The notes under the pieces are model-generated. The model was not told the origin of the DNA, made no database searches, and saw nothing but the letters and a program-made list of their open reading frames with translations. Below, in pieces: positions 27,101 through 36,632 of a stretch of DNA of 64,000 bases (positions within the stretch are counted from its first letter, which is position 1; every line of letters begins with the position of its first letter). The DNA lies in contig CP172318.1 in assembly GCA_044336205.1 (NCBI GenBank), forward strand, positions 1,674,001-1,738,000, given 5' to 3'. The position numbers and the translations under genes are program-made. This DNA comes from Ruoffia sp044336205. GTDB taxonomy: Bacteria > Bacillota > Bacilli > Lactobacillales > Aerococcaceae.

Positions 27101-30100
27101 TCACCTAGTTCGCCTTCTTGTTCTACTTTTGTAGTACCTGGTTCCATCGAATTATCGACAACATATTCTGTTTCAAATTGAATAGCCTTGGTTTTCTTCG
27201 TTTCATACGTACCTGTGAAGTCTTCAGTTCCCACTTCGATTATCTCGTTAACCGGTGCTTTAGTTTCTTTTGGTTCTGAAGTATTCGTTACTTTTGAGTT
27301 CTCAATCGTAATCGTATATTCTTCTTCCCCTTCAACACCTTGTTGAACGACCTTGTGTTCACCCTTCTTAAGTTCTGGGTTTACTCTTACCTCAACCTCA
27401 AATGGTTTCTTGCTTGTGTAAGTGTGAGTACCGTCAGTTGTGCCTGGACCCACTTCAACTATTCTCTTAACTGGAGCTTTGGTTTGTTTTGGTTCGCCAT
27501 TTTCAGACTTAATAACTTTCCCATTTTCAATAGTGTGGGTTACTGGTGTTTCTTTTTCACCAAGTTCTCCATCTTGTACTACTTTGACTTCGCCTGGTTT
27601 CAATTCATTGTTAACTTTGTATTCTGTTTCAAATTCAACAGCTTCAGTTTTCTTAGTTTCGAAAGTACCTGTGAAGTCTTCGTCACCAACTAAAATAACA
27701 GCTTTCTTAGGTTCTCTGATTGTCTTAAATTCAGATTCATCTGTTACTTTTGAGTTCTCAATTGTAAGAGTTCTTTCTTTAAGTCCACTTTCACCAGTTT
27801 GTTGTACACCATTAATTTCGGCATATTTCCATTCACCCTTCTTAAGTGATGGGTCTTTTCTGATTTCAATTTCAAATGGAATTGTTTCAACATCTTTGTA
27901 TCGACCATCTGTCTTAGAACCTACTCTAATTTTCCGAGTAACAGGATCTTTTATTACATTGGCTACGCCACGATTTTCTTCGCTTGCCTCACCATTGGTG
28001 ATTGTTCTAGTTATCTTGGTTTCTTGTTCTCCAAGTTCACCTTTTTGATCTTCGACAATTTCACCTGGTTTTAAGCTTGGATCAACTGTTACTTCTGTTT
28101 CAAATGGAATTGGGTCCTTATCAACATAATTAATCTCACCAGTGAAGTCTTGGCTACCAACTTCAATAATCTCTTTAACTGGAGATTTTGTTATAGCAGC
28201 ATCAGAAGTCTCAGTTACTTTAGAATTTTCTATCGTAATGGTGTATTTCTCTTCCCCGACTTCACCTTTTTGAACAACTTTGTGTTCGCCCTTCTTAAGC
28301 TCTGGGTTTACTCTAACCTCTACTTCAAACGGAATCATATTAGTGTATTCATATGTGCCATTAGATTTTGCAGCTCCCACTTTTACAATTCGCTTAACTG
28401 GCGCTTTTGTTTGGTTAGTCGCCCCTTCTGTTGACTTAGTAACTTCGCCATTCACAATTGTGTGAGTTATGGTTGTCTCTTCCTCACCTAGTTCACCATT
28501 TTGAATAACTTCAGTTTTACCTGGTTCGAGTGAATTATCAACAATGTATTCTGTTTCAAACTCAATCGCCTTGGTTTTCTTTGTTTCAAACGCACCAGTG
28601 AAATCTTTGCTTCCCACTTTAATCACTGCATCCACCGGTTTAGTTTCAATAGTAGTTGGTTCTCCTACAATCTCAGAGTTATTAATTGTCCAAATCGTTA
28701 CTCTTTCACCATTTTTACCAGGTGTTACTTCCTCATATGTTCCGGCTGGCATTTCAGGATCATATATCACAGTATATTTAAATGGAATTTCTTCCTTATG
28801 TTGATGTGTTCCATCTGTTTTAGATCCAACTCTGACGATTCTCTTTTCAGGTTCTGTTCGATCAACTTCTGTTTCTTCAATAGACACTTGATTACGATTT
28901 TCAAATGTAGCAATTACCTCAGTTTTGATATTTCCTAATTGACCTGGTTGATCTACTGCTATAGTGCCTGAAGCGAGTTTATCATCGAAAATTACTTCCG
29001 TTTCATAAGGAATTTGTTGGTTATAGTCGTACTTAAACTCACCAGTATACTGTTTCACACCGATAGTTATTTCTTGCTTAGCATTTGTTACCACGGTCTC
29101 TTTAACAGATTCGATTTTTCCTGTTTCCGGGTTGTATTTGTTAGTTACAACGGTCTTAACTTCCCCAGGAGTCAAGTCTCCTATTATAGGGGGAGTCGTT
29201 ACTTCCATGTTAGAATCGAATTTATATGTAATATCTACTGGAACAGTACTATCTTCTGTTATAGAATTTGTCGCTGGCTTCTTACCAACTCTTATTACAT
29301 GCTCAACTGGCTCAGTTTTCGCAGTTTCTTCAGATTTTAACTCTCCATCTGCTTCGCCATTTTTAATAGTTTGAGTATATTTAGTTGTCTTAGTTCCTGG
29401 TTGACCTTGAGTTACTACTTCACTCTTACCAGCTTCTAGCGTTTCATCTTCAATGACTCTAACTGTAAATGGAATCTCTTCTTCTACTTCGTGACTAAAT
29501 ACACCGGTAAAGTCTTTTTGACCAACTCTAATGACGGCATTGACTGGATTAGTTGTTTCAACTTTTGGTTCTCCGACAATTTCAGAGTTTTTAATCGTCC
29601 AGGTTGTTTTCTTAGTACCTTCACTTCCTTCAACATCAATGACATATTCACCTGATTTTAAGCTTGCGTCATAAGTGATTTCGTATTTGAAAGGAATCTT
29701 TTCTTCGTGAGTATGTGTACCTTCAGTATTTCTACCTACTTTGATTACTCTATTAACTGGGGCTTTGTTTTGTTCAAAAGTACCCTCTTCAGTCTTTGTT
29801 ACCTCACCATCAACAATAGTAAGGGTATTGGTTCTAGTCTTTTCACCTGGTGATCCTTCAATGTCTACTTTTTGTTCACCTGGTTTTAGATTGTCGTCAA
29901 ATTCTATGACTGTTTCAAAAGGTACCTCAACTTTTTCTTCAATCTTGTGAGTACCGTCGAGAGTCCCCTTACCAACACGGATAATTGCATCCTCTGCCGC
30001 TTCGGTGGAAACGGTTGGTTCTCCATCAACTTGAGAGTTTACAATCTTCCAGGTTGTAGTCTTAGTTCCTACTGTTCCAGGTTTTACAATTTCGTATTCA

Positions 30101-33100
30101 CCTTTTTTCAAGGTATCTACTTCTTCAACTTTGTATTTAAATGGTATTTCTTCCTTGTGTTCTATCACACCTTCAAAGTCTTTACCACCTACTTCGATAA
30201 CAGCATTTTCTGGTTTTGTTTCTTCTACTTTAGTATCTGTAACCTCAGAATTTTCAATGGTATAAGTGGTTTTCTTGCTACCCTCTTTCCCTTTAAGTTC
30301 AACATCGCCTATTTTTTTATATCGCCATTCACCTTTTGCTAGTTCGTTATTAACTTCGACTGTTGTTTCGAATGGGATTACTTCATCGTGTACTATCTCA
30401 CCATCTGTGTTTCTACCTACTTTAATAATTTTCTTAACAGGTTCTGTTGTTGTTTCAAAGTCGGCTGTTGTTGTATCTACAACTTCACCATCTTGGATTG
30501 TTAGAGTTGTCGTTCTAGTTTTTTCTCCTGGAACGCCTTCTTGAGTTACTTTTTGTTCACCTGGTTTGAGACTATCATCAAATTGTACTTCTACTTCATA
30601 TGGCACTTCTACTTTTTCTTCAATCGTGTGAGTACCGTCATTTGTACCTTCACCTACGTAGATAAGACGCTCTTTTGGTTCTGTTAGTGTCTCTTCCTTA
30701 GTATCTATGATAATTGAATCTTCTATAGTGTAAGTTACTTTCTTAGAACCTTTTTCACCTTCGGTGATGACTTTGATTTCACCTTTTTTAAGTTTAGAGT
30801 CTTTTTCTACCCTAGTTTCAAAAGGTATTTCTAGAATTTTTTCAACAGTACCTTCAGTCCCATGAGCTATAAATTGAACTTCTGTTCTCTTTGTTCCAAC
30901 TTCTATCTTACCATCTTCTTCATAATAATGAGCTGTTACTGGTACATTTAGTAGGGCTCCGTCAACTGTCTTGCCTTCTTCTGCATTTGGTACAGTTGCA
31001 GTTACCTGACCTGTCTTTTCATCGATTGTTACATTCCAGACATTGCCCTTATCATCTGTATAGGTATCAGAATCTAGGGTGTACTTACCTGGTCTTCGGT
31101 TGTATTTATCTTCTGTATTTAAGATAACATCTGAAGATAGTTTATCTCCTTCTTGACCAACTTTTGCATTGTAGCGTGGCGTCATATTTGCTTTTTCTTC
31201 GATTACGAAGTAGGCATTGACCTCTTCAATGATGTCTTCTTCTGGTTTTTGTTCGTCTACATAGTGAGCTATTACTGGTACAGTAAGTTTTTCACCACCA
31301 TTAAAGGCTGTAGGATCTACGGGTTTTGCATTCACTTGTCCTGTTTTTTGATCAAGTTTTACAGTCCATTTATTTCCGCTATCGTCTGTAACTAGATGAT
31401 TGCCAGCCTCGTCTTTTTCAAGAGTACTAGGAAGAGTATAGTTACTCGGTGGTATTCTCTTACCATCTTCAGTTACTGTTGCGGGTGATGTTTGTTCTTT
31501 AGACGGGAAATTTACCTGGGTTTCATACTCCGGCTTGATGTAGTCAGATTCTTGAACAACAAAGTGGAACCAGTGAACGTCTGTCGAACCATTAGTATAG
31601 GTATATACAATTGGAATGGCCATAAAGTCTCCGGCCTTGGCTGATTTTGGTGGAATAACGGTGAAGTTTGAGATATCTCCATCCTTTAATTCAACCTTCC
31701 ATTGGTCTTCTGGTGCCTTGCCCTTGTTTTCACGGTCTATAAAGTCCATGATAAGTCTTCCAGAAGCTTCCCCCTTGCTTTCGGCAGCGTTCATTTCCTC
31801 TGCAGACTTATCAGTTTCACCTGGGTTTTCTGGCTCTACTATACCTACCTTAAATTCCTCACCTGGTTTCACTGCTGATGATGTAACCTTTGTGGTATCA
31901 TCACCATTACCATCAACAAATCTTTGGTCATAGTATCTTGTATCATCTAGGTTTAGCTTAAAATCACCAATTAGGTTGTAGTGGTCGTAGCGGTCGATAC
32001 CTTGCTTATCGATTGTGACACTCTTACCTTTATGATTGATTTCAGCAGTTCCAGCACCTGTTTCTACATAGGTTCCTCTCTCCCATTCATCCTCACCTGC
32101 ATCTGCTATAGCTTTAAATTCTTCAGCTGTTCTTGGACGGGCAAAGAATTTAACATCTAGGTTTTGAAGGCCCTTGTATTCTTGTTTGTTAAAGATGGAG
32201 TCCTCATTGATAATAGTCTTGCCATTTCCATCTTTCTTTAAAGCACCTTCTGGCAATTTAACATAAATATTTCCATTCTCGCCGATATAGGCACTTGCTC
32301 CTGGGACAATTTCCCCTGTAATAGGATTATAAACTTGACCGACTAGTCTTTCTTTGGCGCTTTCATCAATATTATCTACCTTGATACCTGTGTCGATGTC
32401 TTGACCTTGGACAGAGTACTTTTCATTTGAATTGAAGTTTTGTTTGTTAAGTTTAAGCTCTTGAAGCTTATCATTTTCATTTGGCCATGGGTTAACCTTG
32501 TAGGTGATACCGAAACTATCTCCGAAAAACTTAATTCTAGGATTATCTTGAGTGTATTTATCCTTCATACCAAAGGAAGTCGAGTCATTGTCCTTATTAT
32601 TGATATGCTTTAAGGTTTCTTCACTAGTTACATAATTTAAGTTTCTTTGTGACCTAGAAGCATCTATTATAGTTTTTTCATCCGGCTTGTAGGTTACATC
32701 AGGAGATTCAGCAATTAACTTATCTCCCTGATTCATCATTGGCTTATCTCCAGGATTTACAGGAATAAGACCACTATCAGTTACATCAATTCTAGTATAG
32801 GTTCTTTGGCCAGTCTTCTTGTCGATGGTGATTTGATAACCATATTCTGTCTTACTAGGAGTATCGGCTGCTGGGTTACTAGTTTGAAATTTAAAACCGT
32901 CTTTGACTACCTTTTCATCATTAATATCTAATGATTGATTGGTATTTCCTGGCTCAAGGTCTGTTGTCTTATAGCGTTCATCTTCGCTATAGTCCTGGAT
33001 TTTCTTCTCATCTTCAGCATAGTTTGGTTCGGTAGTTGCAGCTGGTTTTTGTTGAGATGGTGCTACTTCTGCTGAAGTATCTAATGTATCGGATTCAGCT

Positions 33101-33612
33101 GGAACTTCAGTTGCACTTCGTTCTAACATTGTTGTAGCATTTTCAGTTTGTGGCGTTTCTTCAACTAAATTAGCTTCACGATTTTCTTCACTTGCTTGAG
33201 TTAAATCAGTAGCTGCTACTGGTTGAGATGAGGCATCTTCTGAAACATCTTGCGTATTAACTTCATTAATTTCTTGGTTAGTTTCTGTGAATTCAGATTC
33301 TGCTACTGGTTCAGCTGGTACTTCTTCTGACACATTGTTGGTGTCGGCTTCCGTTACTTCACTTGAGGTTGTTTCTACCACTGGTGTAGCAGCAGGCACT
33401 TCTTCTACATTGTTAGCTTCAGGTACTACTTCTGAAACTGAGGCAGTTGTTTCGGGTTCTCCTATTACCGGTAATGTTCCTTCAACATTTATAATCTCAG
33501 CTGATTCAGACGCATGAACAGTGGGCGCTTGTCCCGCTAAAAATGCTGAAATCGCAACACTAGCTAAACCAAGAGTGGTTTTACGTAATGTATATCTATA
33601 TTGCTTATGCAT
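24172..33612 (-). CDS. giant LPXTG cell-wall surface protein with G5-type repeats
   Basis: 3146 residues. A YSIRK-like export signal (YTLRKTTLGLASVAISA, about residues 7-23) is cleaved near VHAS. Next come an acidic low-complexity stretch (about 38-210), an N-terminal folded region (about 220-690) of unrecognised family, and two or three Ig-like units of about 100 residues resembling Rib/YPDG domains (about 690-915). About 25 G5/E-type units of 68-79 residues follow (about 920-2785; typical core PFE-V-V-PELKKGE, ending in IIEVG). Then a CKC pair (about 2790), a PEEPTD array (about 2800-3095), LPETG at 3111-3115, a membrane helix and a basic tail. Sortase would join it to peptidoglycan. The layout (G5 stalk, proline-rich wall spacer) matches the Aap/SasG adhesins of staphylococci, so a role in adhesion or biofilm is likely. 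AAGGAG precedes the ATG. Confidence 0.93.
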   Translation of the reverse strand: MHKQYRYTLRKTTLGLASVAISAFLAGQAPTVHASESAEIINVEGTLPVIGEPETTASVSEVVPEANNVEEVPAATPVVETTSSEVTEADTNNVSEEVPAEPVAESEFTETNQEINEVNTQDVSEDASSQPVAATDLTQASEENREANLVEETPQTENATTMLERSATEVPAESDTLDTSAEVAPSQQKPAATTEPNYAEDEKKIQDYSEDERYKTTDLEPGNTNQSLDINDEKVVKDGFKFQTSNPAADTPSKTEYGYQITIDKKTGQRTYTRIDVTDSGLIPVNPGDKPMMNQGDKLIAESPDVTYKPDEKTIIDASRSQRNLNYVTSEETLKHINNKDNDSTSFGMKDKYTQDNPRIKFFGDSFGITYKVNPWPNENDKLQELKLNKQNFNSNEKYSVQGQDIDTGIKVDNIDESAKERLVGQVYNPITGEIVPGASAYIGENGNIYVKLPEGALKKDGNGKTIINEDSIFNKQEYKGLQNLDVKFFARPRTAEEFKAIADAGEDEWERGTYVETGAGTAEINHKGKSVTIDKQGIDRYDHYNLIGDFKLNLDDTRYYDQRFVDGNGDDTTKVTSSAVKPGEEFKVGIVEPENPGETDKSAEEMNAAESKGEASGRLIMDFIDRENKGKAPEDQWKVELKDGDISNFTVIPPKSAKAGDFMAIPIVYTYTNGSTDVHWFHFVVQESDYIKPEYETQVNFPSKEQTSPATVTEDGKRIPPSNYTLPSTLEKDEAGNHLVTDDSGNKWTVKLDQKTGQVNAKPVDPTAFNGGEKLTVPVIAHYVDEQKPEEDIIEEVNAYFVIEEKANMTPRYNAKVGQEGDKLSSDVILNTEDKYNRRPGKYTLDSDTYTDDKGNVWNVTIDEKTGQVTATVPNAEEGKTVDGALLNVPVTAHYYEEDGKIEVGTKRTEVQFIAHGTEGTVEKILEIPFETRVEKDSKLKKGEIKVITEGEKGSKKVTYTIEDSIIIDTKEETLTEPKERLIYVGEGTNDGTHTIEEKVEVPYEVEVQFDDSLKPGEQKVTQEGVPGEKTRTTTLTIQDGEVVDTTTADFETTTEPVKKIIKVGRNTDGEIVHDEVIPFETTVEVNNELAKGEWRYKKIGDVELKGKEGSKKTTYTIENSEVTDTKVEETKPENAVIEVGGKDFEGVIEHKEEIPFKYKVEEVDTLKKGEYEIVKPGTVGTKTTTWKIVNSQVDGEPTVSTEAAEDAIIRVGKGTLDGTHKIEEKVEVPFETVIEFDDNLKPGEQKVDIEGSPGEKTRTNTLTIVDGEVTKTEEGTFEQNKAPVNRVIKVGRNTEGTHTHEEKIPFKYEITYDASLKSGEYVIDVEGSEGTKKTTWTIKNSEIVGEPKVETTNPVNAVIRVGQKDFTGVFSHEVEEEIPFTVRVIEDETLEAGKSEVVTQGQPGTKTTKYTQTIKNGEADGELKSEETAKTEPVEHVIRVGKKPATNSITEDSTVPVDITYKFDSNMEVTTPPIIGDLTPGEVKTVVTNKYNPETGKIESVKETVVTNAKQEITIGVKQYTGEFKYDYNQQIPYETEVIFDDKLASGTIAVDQPGQLGNIKTEVIATFENRNQVSIEETEVDRTEPEKRIVRVGSKTDGTHQHKEEIPFKYTVIYDPEMPAGTYEEVTPGKNGERVTIWTINNSEIVGEPTTIETKPVDAVIKVGSKDFTGAFETKKTKAIEFETEYIVDNSLEPGKTEVIQNGELGEEETTITHTIVNGEVTKSTEGATNQTKAPVKRIVKVGAAKSNGTYEYTNMIPFEVEVRVNPELKKGEHKVVQKGEVGEEKYTITIENSKVTETSDAAITKSPVKEIIEVGSQDFTGEINYVDKDPIPFETEVTVDPSLKPGEIVEDQKGELGEQETKITRTITNGEASEENRGVANVIKDPVTRKIRVGSKTDGRYKDVETIPFEIEIRKDPSLKKGEWKYAEINGVQQTGESGLKERTLTIENSKVTDESEFKTIREPKKAVILVGDEDFTGTFETKKTEAVEFETEYKVNNELKPGEVKVVQDGELGEKETPVTHTIENGKVIKSENGEPKQTKAPVKRIVEVGPGTTDGTHTYTSKKPFEVEVRVNPELKKGEHKVVQQGVEGEEEYTITIENSKVTNTSEPKETKAPVNEIIEVGTEDFTGTYETKKTKAIQFETEYVVDNSMEPGTTKVEQEGELGEEETTVTHTIVNGEVTNSVDGETQQTKAPVKRIVKVGPAKTDGTHTYTSKKPFEVEVRVNPELKKGGHKVVQQGVEGEEEYTITIENSKVTNTSEPKETKAPVNEIIEVGTEDFTGTYETKKTKAIEFETEYVVDNSMEPGTTKVEQEGELGEEETTVTHTIVNGEVTNSVDGETQQTKAPVKRIVKVGPAKTDGTHTYTSKKPFEVEVRVNPELKKGEHKVVQQGVEGEEEYTITIENSKVTNTSEPKETKAPVNEIIEVGSQEFEGEVTHTEELPFGYKVEEVDDLQKGEYRIVTPGKVGTKTTTWTIKDSKVDGDPKEEIVQAEDALIQVGKGTSEGTHEIKEKKELPFETRIEYDDNLEAGQREETGGEPGEQERTNTLVIKDGKVIETKEGEFNTIKDPVEKVIKIGTKPIVKEVEKPFETEYIYDENVEMGKEEEVTPGENGKVTITTSYDKDQGKLVTKEETKDSVKRVVKVGAKPVVKEESIPNNTQYKHNPELKAGEIKKIKDGTPGKVIITTSFNKETGKFETKVERTEPTDAVYEYGSKTDGKVIVENEVPFEVEIIEDPEMEAGKSETVQEGKTGKKETIITIENSKEVSREENILEESIKKIVRVGTKCKCEIPPVNPEEPGTPEEPTDPEEPTDPEEPTDPEEPTDPEEPTDPEEPTDPEEPTDPEEPTDPEEPTDPEEPTDPEEPIDPEEPTDPEEPTDPEEPTDPEEPMDPEEPTDPEEPTDPEEPTDPEEPTDPEEPTDPVEPTDPEEPTDPEEPTDPEEPTDPEEPTDPEEPTDPEEPTDPEEPTDPEEPTDPEEPTDPEEPTDPVEPTDPEEPTDPEEPTDPEEPTDPEEPTDPEEPTDPEEPTDPEEPTDPEEPTDPEEPTDPEEPTDPEEPMDPEEPTDPEEPTDPEEPTDPEEPTDPEEPGEEEPERFTEVQYNKAKVLPETGEETSKSLFAIGILSLLSGFSLISKKSKKEDH
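24325..25215. repeat. 18-bp repeat array encoding PEEPTD
   Basis: About 48 to 50 tandem 18-bp units encode Pro-Glu-Glu-Pro-Thr-Asp on the minus strand. Changes are mostly synonymous (GGATCC, GGATCA, GGATCG), with rare residue changes (PIDPEE, PMDPEE, PVEPTD). The array forms the wall-spanning spacer before LPETG. Copy number is likely to vary between strains. Confidence 0.95.
26340..27708. repeat. 456-bp tandem duplications of a two-unit G5 cassette
   Basis: The landmark AACCGG(T/C)GCTTT recurs at 26338, 26794 and 27250, exactly 456 bases apart. The three copies differ at few positions. Each encodes a 79-residue unit (starting DFTGTYETKK) plus a 73-residue unit (starting TDGTHTYTSK). Other units in the gene are much more diverged, so this block was amplified recently. 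Confidence 0.9.
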
Positions 33613-35011
33613 GTCATTCTCCTTACTTAATATGATATGTCGTGATAATAAAAAAACAATATTATAATTTATTCAATAGATAATGAAATTAAACTAATTT
33701 GTTTAAAAAACAAAAAGCAATCACTTTCACTAATTGTTATTATCTTAAAAAAGATAATATTTTAGTATAATTCGTTTAATTCATTATGAATATATAATGT
33801 CATTTTATAAATTGTAATTCCTACTCAAAGCGCGATAAAAAATTAATGGGATTGTTGCCGATTCCCCTTGACAAAGATATCAAGACAGAGTGCAACCGGC
33901 TTGTTTTCTGATAGCTCTTAACTTAGTAGAATACTCATTGCTAAAAGTATTTTATAGTTTGATCTCACGTTTATAAAGTGCTTTTATATAGTGGTAAGCT
34001 ATCAATTACTTTCATCAATTCACTTGATGATTTCTCTCTATTCATCAAAAACAGATACTGTAACTTCGGGGTTTTCCCTAATAATCCCTCATTGCATATT
34101 GAAGTCAATATTTTCAATTTAGAAAAATAACTTGTGTACTTAACGATATAGCAATCTAGAGATTTGATGATTGTGACAAACATCTGTTGTTTCTTTCTGT
34201 TGGCTACGATTTATTATCATCGATCCGTTAACCATTTTATGAAACCATTCCGTAACAATGAAATTCAATGTATTAAAGACTGTCAACAATATTTCTTTAC
34301 TTAATAAACATCAAACACAATTTCTGTGAAATATTTCACTATTTTTTATAAGTACTGCTATTCTGTTCAAAAATTTCGTTATCAAAACCATCGCGGTTGA
34401 TTTTAACTTTTGAAACAGTGTTTTTTCAACTTAAACTTTATAGACTTTATTCGATTACAATCCAATTATAATATAATTTTATTTACGGTACATTCCCCCT
34501 TCAATGCTATATCGTTTAGATAGTAGATCAAGCCTAATTTTTAGATTCTCTATGGGATTAAATATAGCATAGCAATAGACTTTTATCAACATCATGTTAG
34601 CATTCTAACTTAATTCTTAAAAGACTAAGGTTATTTTTTGCTAGTTAGATTAAATTCTGTTTAATTTGAAATTTAAGCAAAAATTTAGAATATTCTCCAG
34701 AATCCTGTATAAAATCATTTCTTTCATCTTCACTTTCACAATTTTCATCTTTTTTGGCATTTGTAACTATATTCTTGTTTGAAATATCTGCTGCATTTTC
34801 TAGAAAAAAATTGTCTATCGTTAAATATCTGAAAAAAATTAGAAATTTAAAGTGTCAAATTTAGCTAGAACTTTCTAGCTAACACATAGTACTATTGCTT
34901 TTTATCATATTGAAAAAAATTGGTTCACTACATAATTGAAACTGATGAAGTTATACTCTTGCTTACAAGAACTGGAAAACATGATGATTTATTATAACGT
35001 CAGAAAACAAA

Positions 35012-35052
35012 AAACAAGGAAAATCAAATCATAATGCTATGATTTTCCTTGT
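35012..35052 (-). terminator. terminator after a gene remnant
   Basis: Perfect 14-bp stem AACAAGGAAAATCA / TGATTTTCCTTGTT with a 13-base loop. It begins 3 bases after the stop of the remnant at 35055, which supports a former minus-strand gene there. Confidence 0.7.
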
Positions 35053-35054
35053 TC

Positions 35055-35235
35055 TTAATACGCAGATGGATCATCATCAACTCTGCTTTCGCCTTTTGGC
35101 TTGACAATTGTTGGATGGACATAGAAATAATCCCTTGTGATTATTTCTACTCCCATTCTTCTTTTCCAAACGTCCAATATATCCCAAACCATTCAAAATA
35201 CAAGATTCTATTTTTTCTAATATCACCAAATCCAC
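35055..35235 (-). pseudogene. remnant of an unidentified gene
   Basis: On the minus strand, GGFGDIRKNRILYFEWFG runs in one frame and GVEIITRDYFYVHPTIVKPK, ending VDDDPSAY and a stop, runs in another, as if a frameshift separates them. The ending is followed at once by a good terminator. The protein family is not recognised. The minus-strand codons EEWE-stop around 35148 resemble the 3' end of guaA (see findings), so part of this may be a junction rather than a gene. Confidence 0.4.
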
Positions 35236-35381
35236 CTAATTATAGGGCATTTTCAAATTTTTAGTCCCGTCCCATTCCAGTACCGGATAAATATTGTTTT
35301 AATATAATATCTGTTAATCTTGTTTATCCAGTTTTCAAATTAACCTTACTTCGAATTTACTTCATTTTTACTTTTTCCTTT

Positions 35382-35688
35382 GTGGGTTTAAATCTAAATA
35401 TATTACTTGGTAATTATCCATTCTATGGAGATAAGACAAAAGATTTAGAGAACTTTAAACAAGGAGATTTTGTTAAAATCTTCGGAGAAGTAAAAACTAA
35501 TATTGGCAACAATGAAAGGGAACATAAAAATGTTCGTATTCTGTCTTATAAGCTATTAAAAGCAAAAGAACAAGTAAGGGAGTCAAGACAAGGATAAAAA
35601 GTCCATATTAGGGCAAATAAATAGCTTTAAGGCAGAGGACAAACTTAAGTCAAATAAGAAAGACCATGGCAAAGGTGCAGAGAGATAA
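35382..35688 (+). pseudogene. remnant of a conjugative or mobilizable element protein
   Basis: A GTG-started frame of 71 residues contains FKQGDFVKIFGEV, an OB-fold-like strand pattern. After about 35580 the coding continues one frame over with KKSILGQINSFKAEDK and ends GAER-stop at 35688. Short Lys-rich tails of this style end several accessory proteins of Gram-positive conjugative elements, but I cannot name the family. A frameshift and a missing N-terminus make it non-functional. Confidence 0.4.
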
Positions 35689-35833
35689 ATATCGATAGTC
35701 TTCGGACTGCCTTTATTTTTTTGCTAAGTTTAACGCAGTAAATCATATAATTGAAAGGAATCTGTATTATATGCTCTAATTAGATAGTTAATCTATGCAT
35801 TTAGAAAGATAAAATATAGAATTGGAGAATGAT

Positions 35834-36060
35834 ATGGGATTTTCATATAACAAATTATGGAAGTTATTAATAAATAAAAATATGAAAAAACAGACTTACA
35901 ATGTGCAATCGCAACAACACCCAAGACAATAGGAAAAATGGGAAGAGACGAAAATGTAAGTCTAGAAACATTAGGAAAGATTTGTGAGTATTTTCAATGT
36001 GATATTGGAGATATTATTGAATATAAGTCAATGGGAATCAAGTATGATAACGGAATTTGA
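35834..36060 (+). pseudogene. XRE-family transcriptional regulator, frameshifted
   Basis: ATG at 35834 after TTGGAG. It reads MGFSYNKLWKLLINKNMKK, then shifts frame to give DLQCAIATTPKTIGKMGRDE and LETLGKICEYFQCDIGDIIEY, the small Cro/C1-type HTH regulator common on conjugative elements. One indel near 35892 breaks it. The tail runs to a stop at 36060. Confidence 0.7.
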
Positions 36061-36436
36061 TAGTATTACATATTCCAATGCTGGTAGAGGGCTACAATGC
36101 TTATTAAAAACTGAGCGTGCTTTAAATAATATTAATACAAATAAAGATAAAATAATTTTAATTGAAGAGCCAGAAAACCATTTGTCATATTCTAACATGA
36201 ATAATTTAATTGATATTCTACAAGAAAATAGTAATAAGGAATCTAGTCAAATAATTATTTTAACTCATAGCAGTTTTGTTTTAAATAAATTAGCCTTAGA
36301 AAATTTAATGCTTTTATCAAACAAAAAAAGCTCTAAAATTACAAATTTAAGAAGTGATACAGAAAAATATTTTAAAGCTATTTCAGGATACGACACATGT
36401 GGAGACGGTGGTATTATTGTCAAGAAAATAGAATAA
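36046..36436 (+). pseudogene. fragment of an OLD-family ATPase/nuclease
   Basis: About 125 residues with no start of their own, running directly on from the regulator remnant: SNAGRGLQ (D-loop region), KIILIEEPENHL (Walker B of OLD/RecF-type ATPases), IIILTHSSFVLN (H-loop) and YFKAISGYDT, which in OLD proteins immediately precedes the TOPRIM nuclease domain. The frame stops there, and the ATPase head and the nuclease are missing. Such proteins occur in anti-phage systems and prophages. Confidence 0.65.
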
Positions 36437-36503
36437 CAAGTTATAAAAGTTTTGAAATAGGTGCTTTTAGGATTTTAAAAGAAATCAGTTCTATAATAAA
36501 TTA

Positions 36504-36549
36504 AAAATCGTGTTAGTAGAAAAATGTCTACTTCTACCAACACGATTTT
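36504..36549. terminator. terminator-like hairpin
   Basis: AAAATCGTGTT / AACACGATTTT forms the outer stem, with an inner AGTAGA/TCTACT stem. The flanks are A- and T-rich on both strands. It lies between the nuclease fragment and the copB stop. Confidence 0.65.
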
Positions 36550-36632
36550 ACAAAGAGCCAGTACTTACATCTCTTTTTTTCTGTAAAACTATTGTATCTT
36601 GATACTTTAAGGAGTTTCAATCATTCGATCTG

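Larger units (their letters stand above)
33613..35381. other. 1.77-kb AT-rich gap upstream of the giant gene
   Basis: The first 300 bases upstream of the surface-protein gene are AT-rich and must carry its promoter. I see no intact gene. A 10-bp inverted repeat TTAGCTAGAA / TTCTAGCTAA lies at 34861-34882. The right part contains the gene remnant and terminator at 35012-35330. A 70-codon minus-strand frame at 33971-34183 resembles nothing I know and is not called. Confidence 0.5.

Noticed and set aside
26516..30544. Several + strand frames of 90-200 codons opposite the G5 array
   Set aside because: Antisense shadows of the repeated coding sequence; no ribosome sites and low-complexity Ser/Thr/Val or Phe-rich products.
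33971..34183. 70-codon minus-strand frame upstream of the giant gene
   Set aside because: No ribosome site or known motif; could be chance in AT-rich DNA.
35049..35264. 71-codon + strand frame
   Set aside because: Antisense to a more protein-like minus-strand remnant that ends at a terminator; no start signal.
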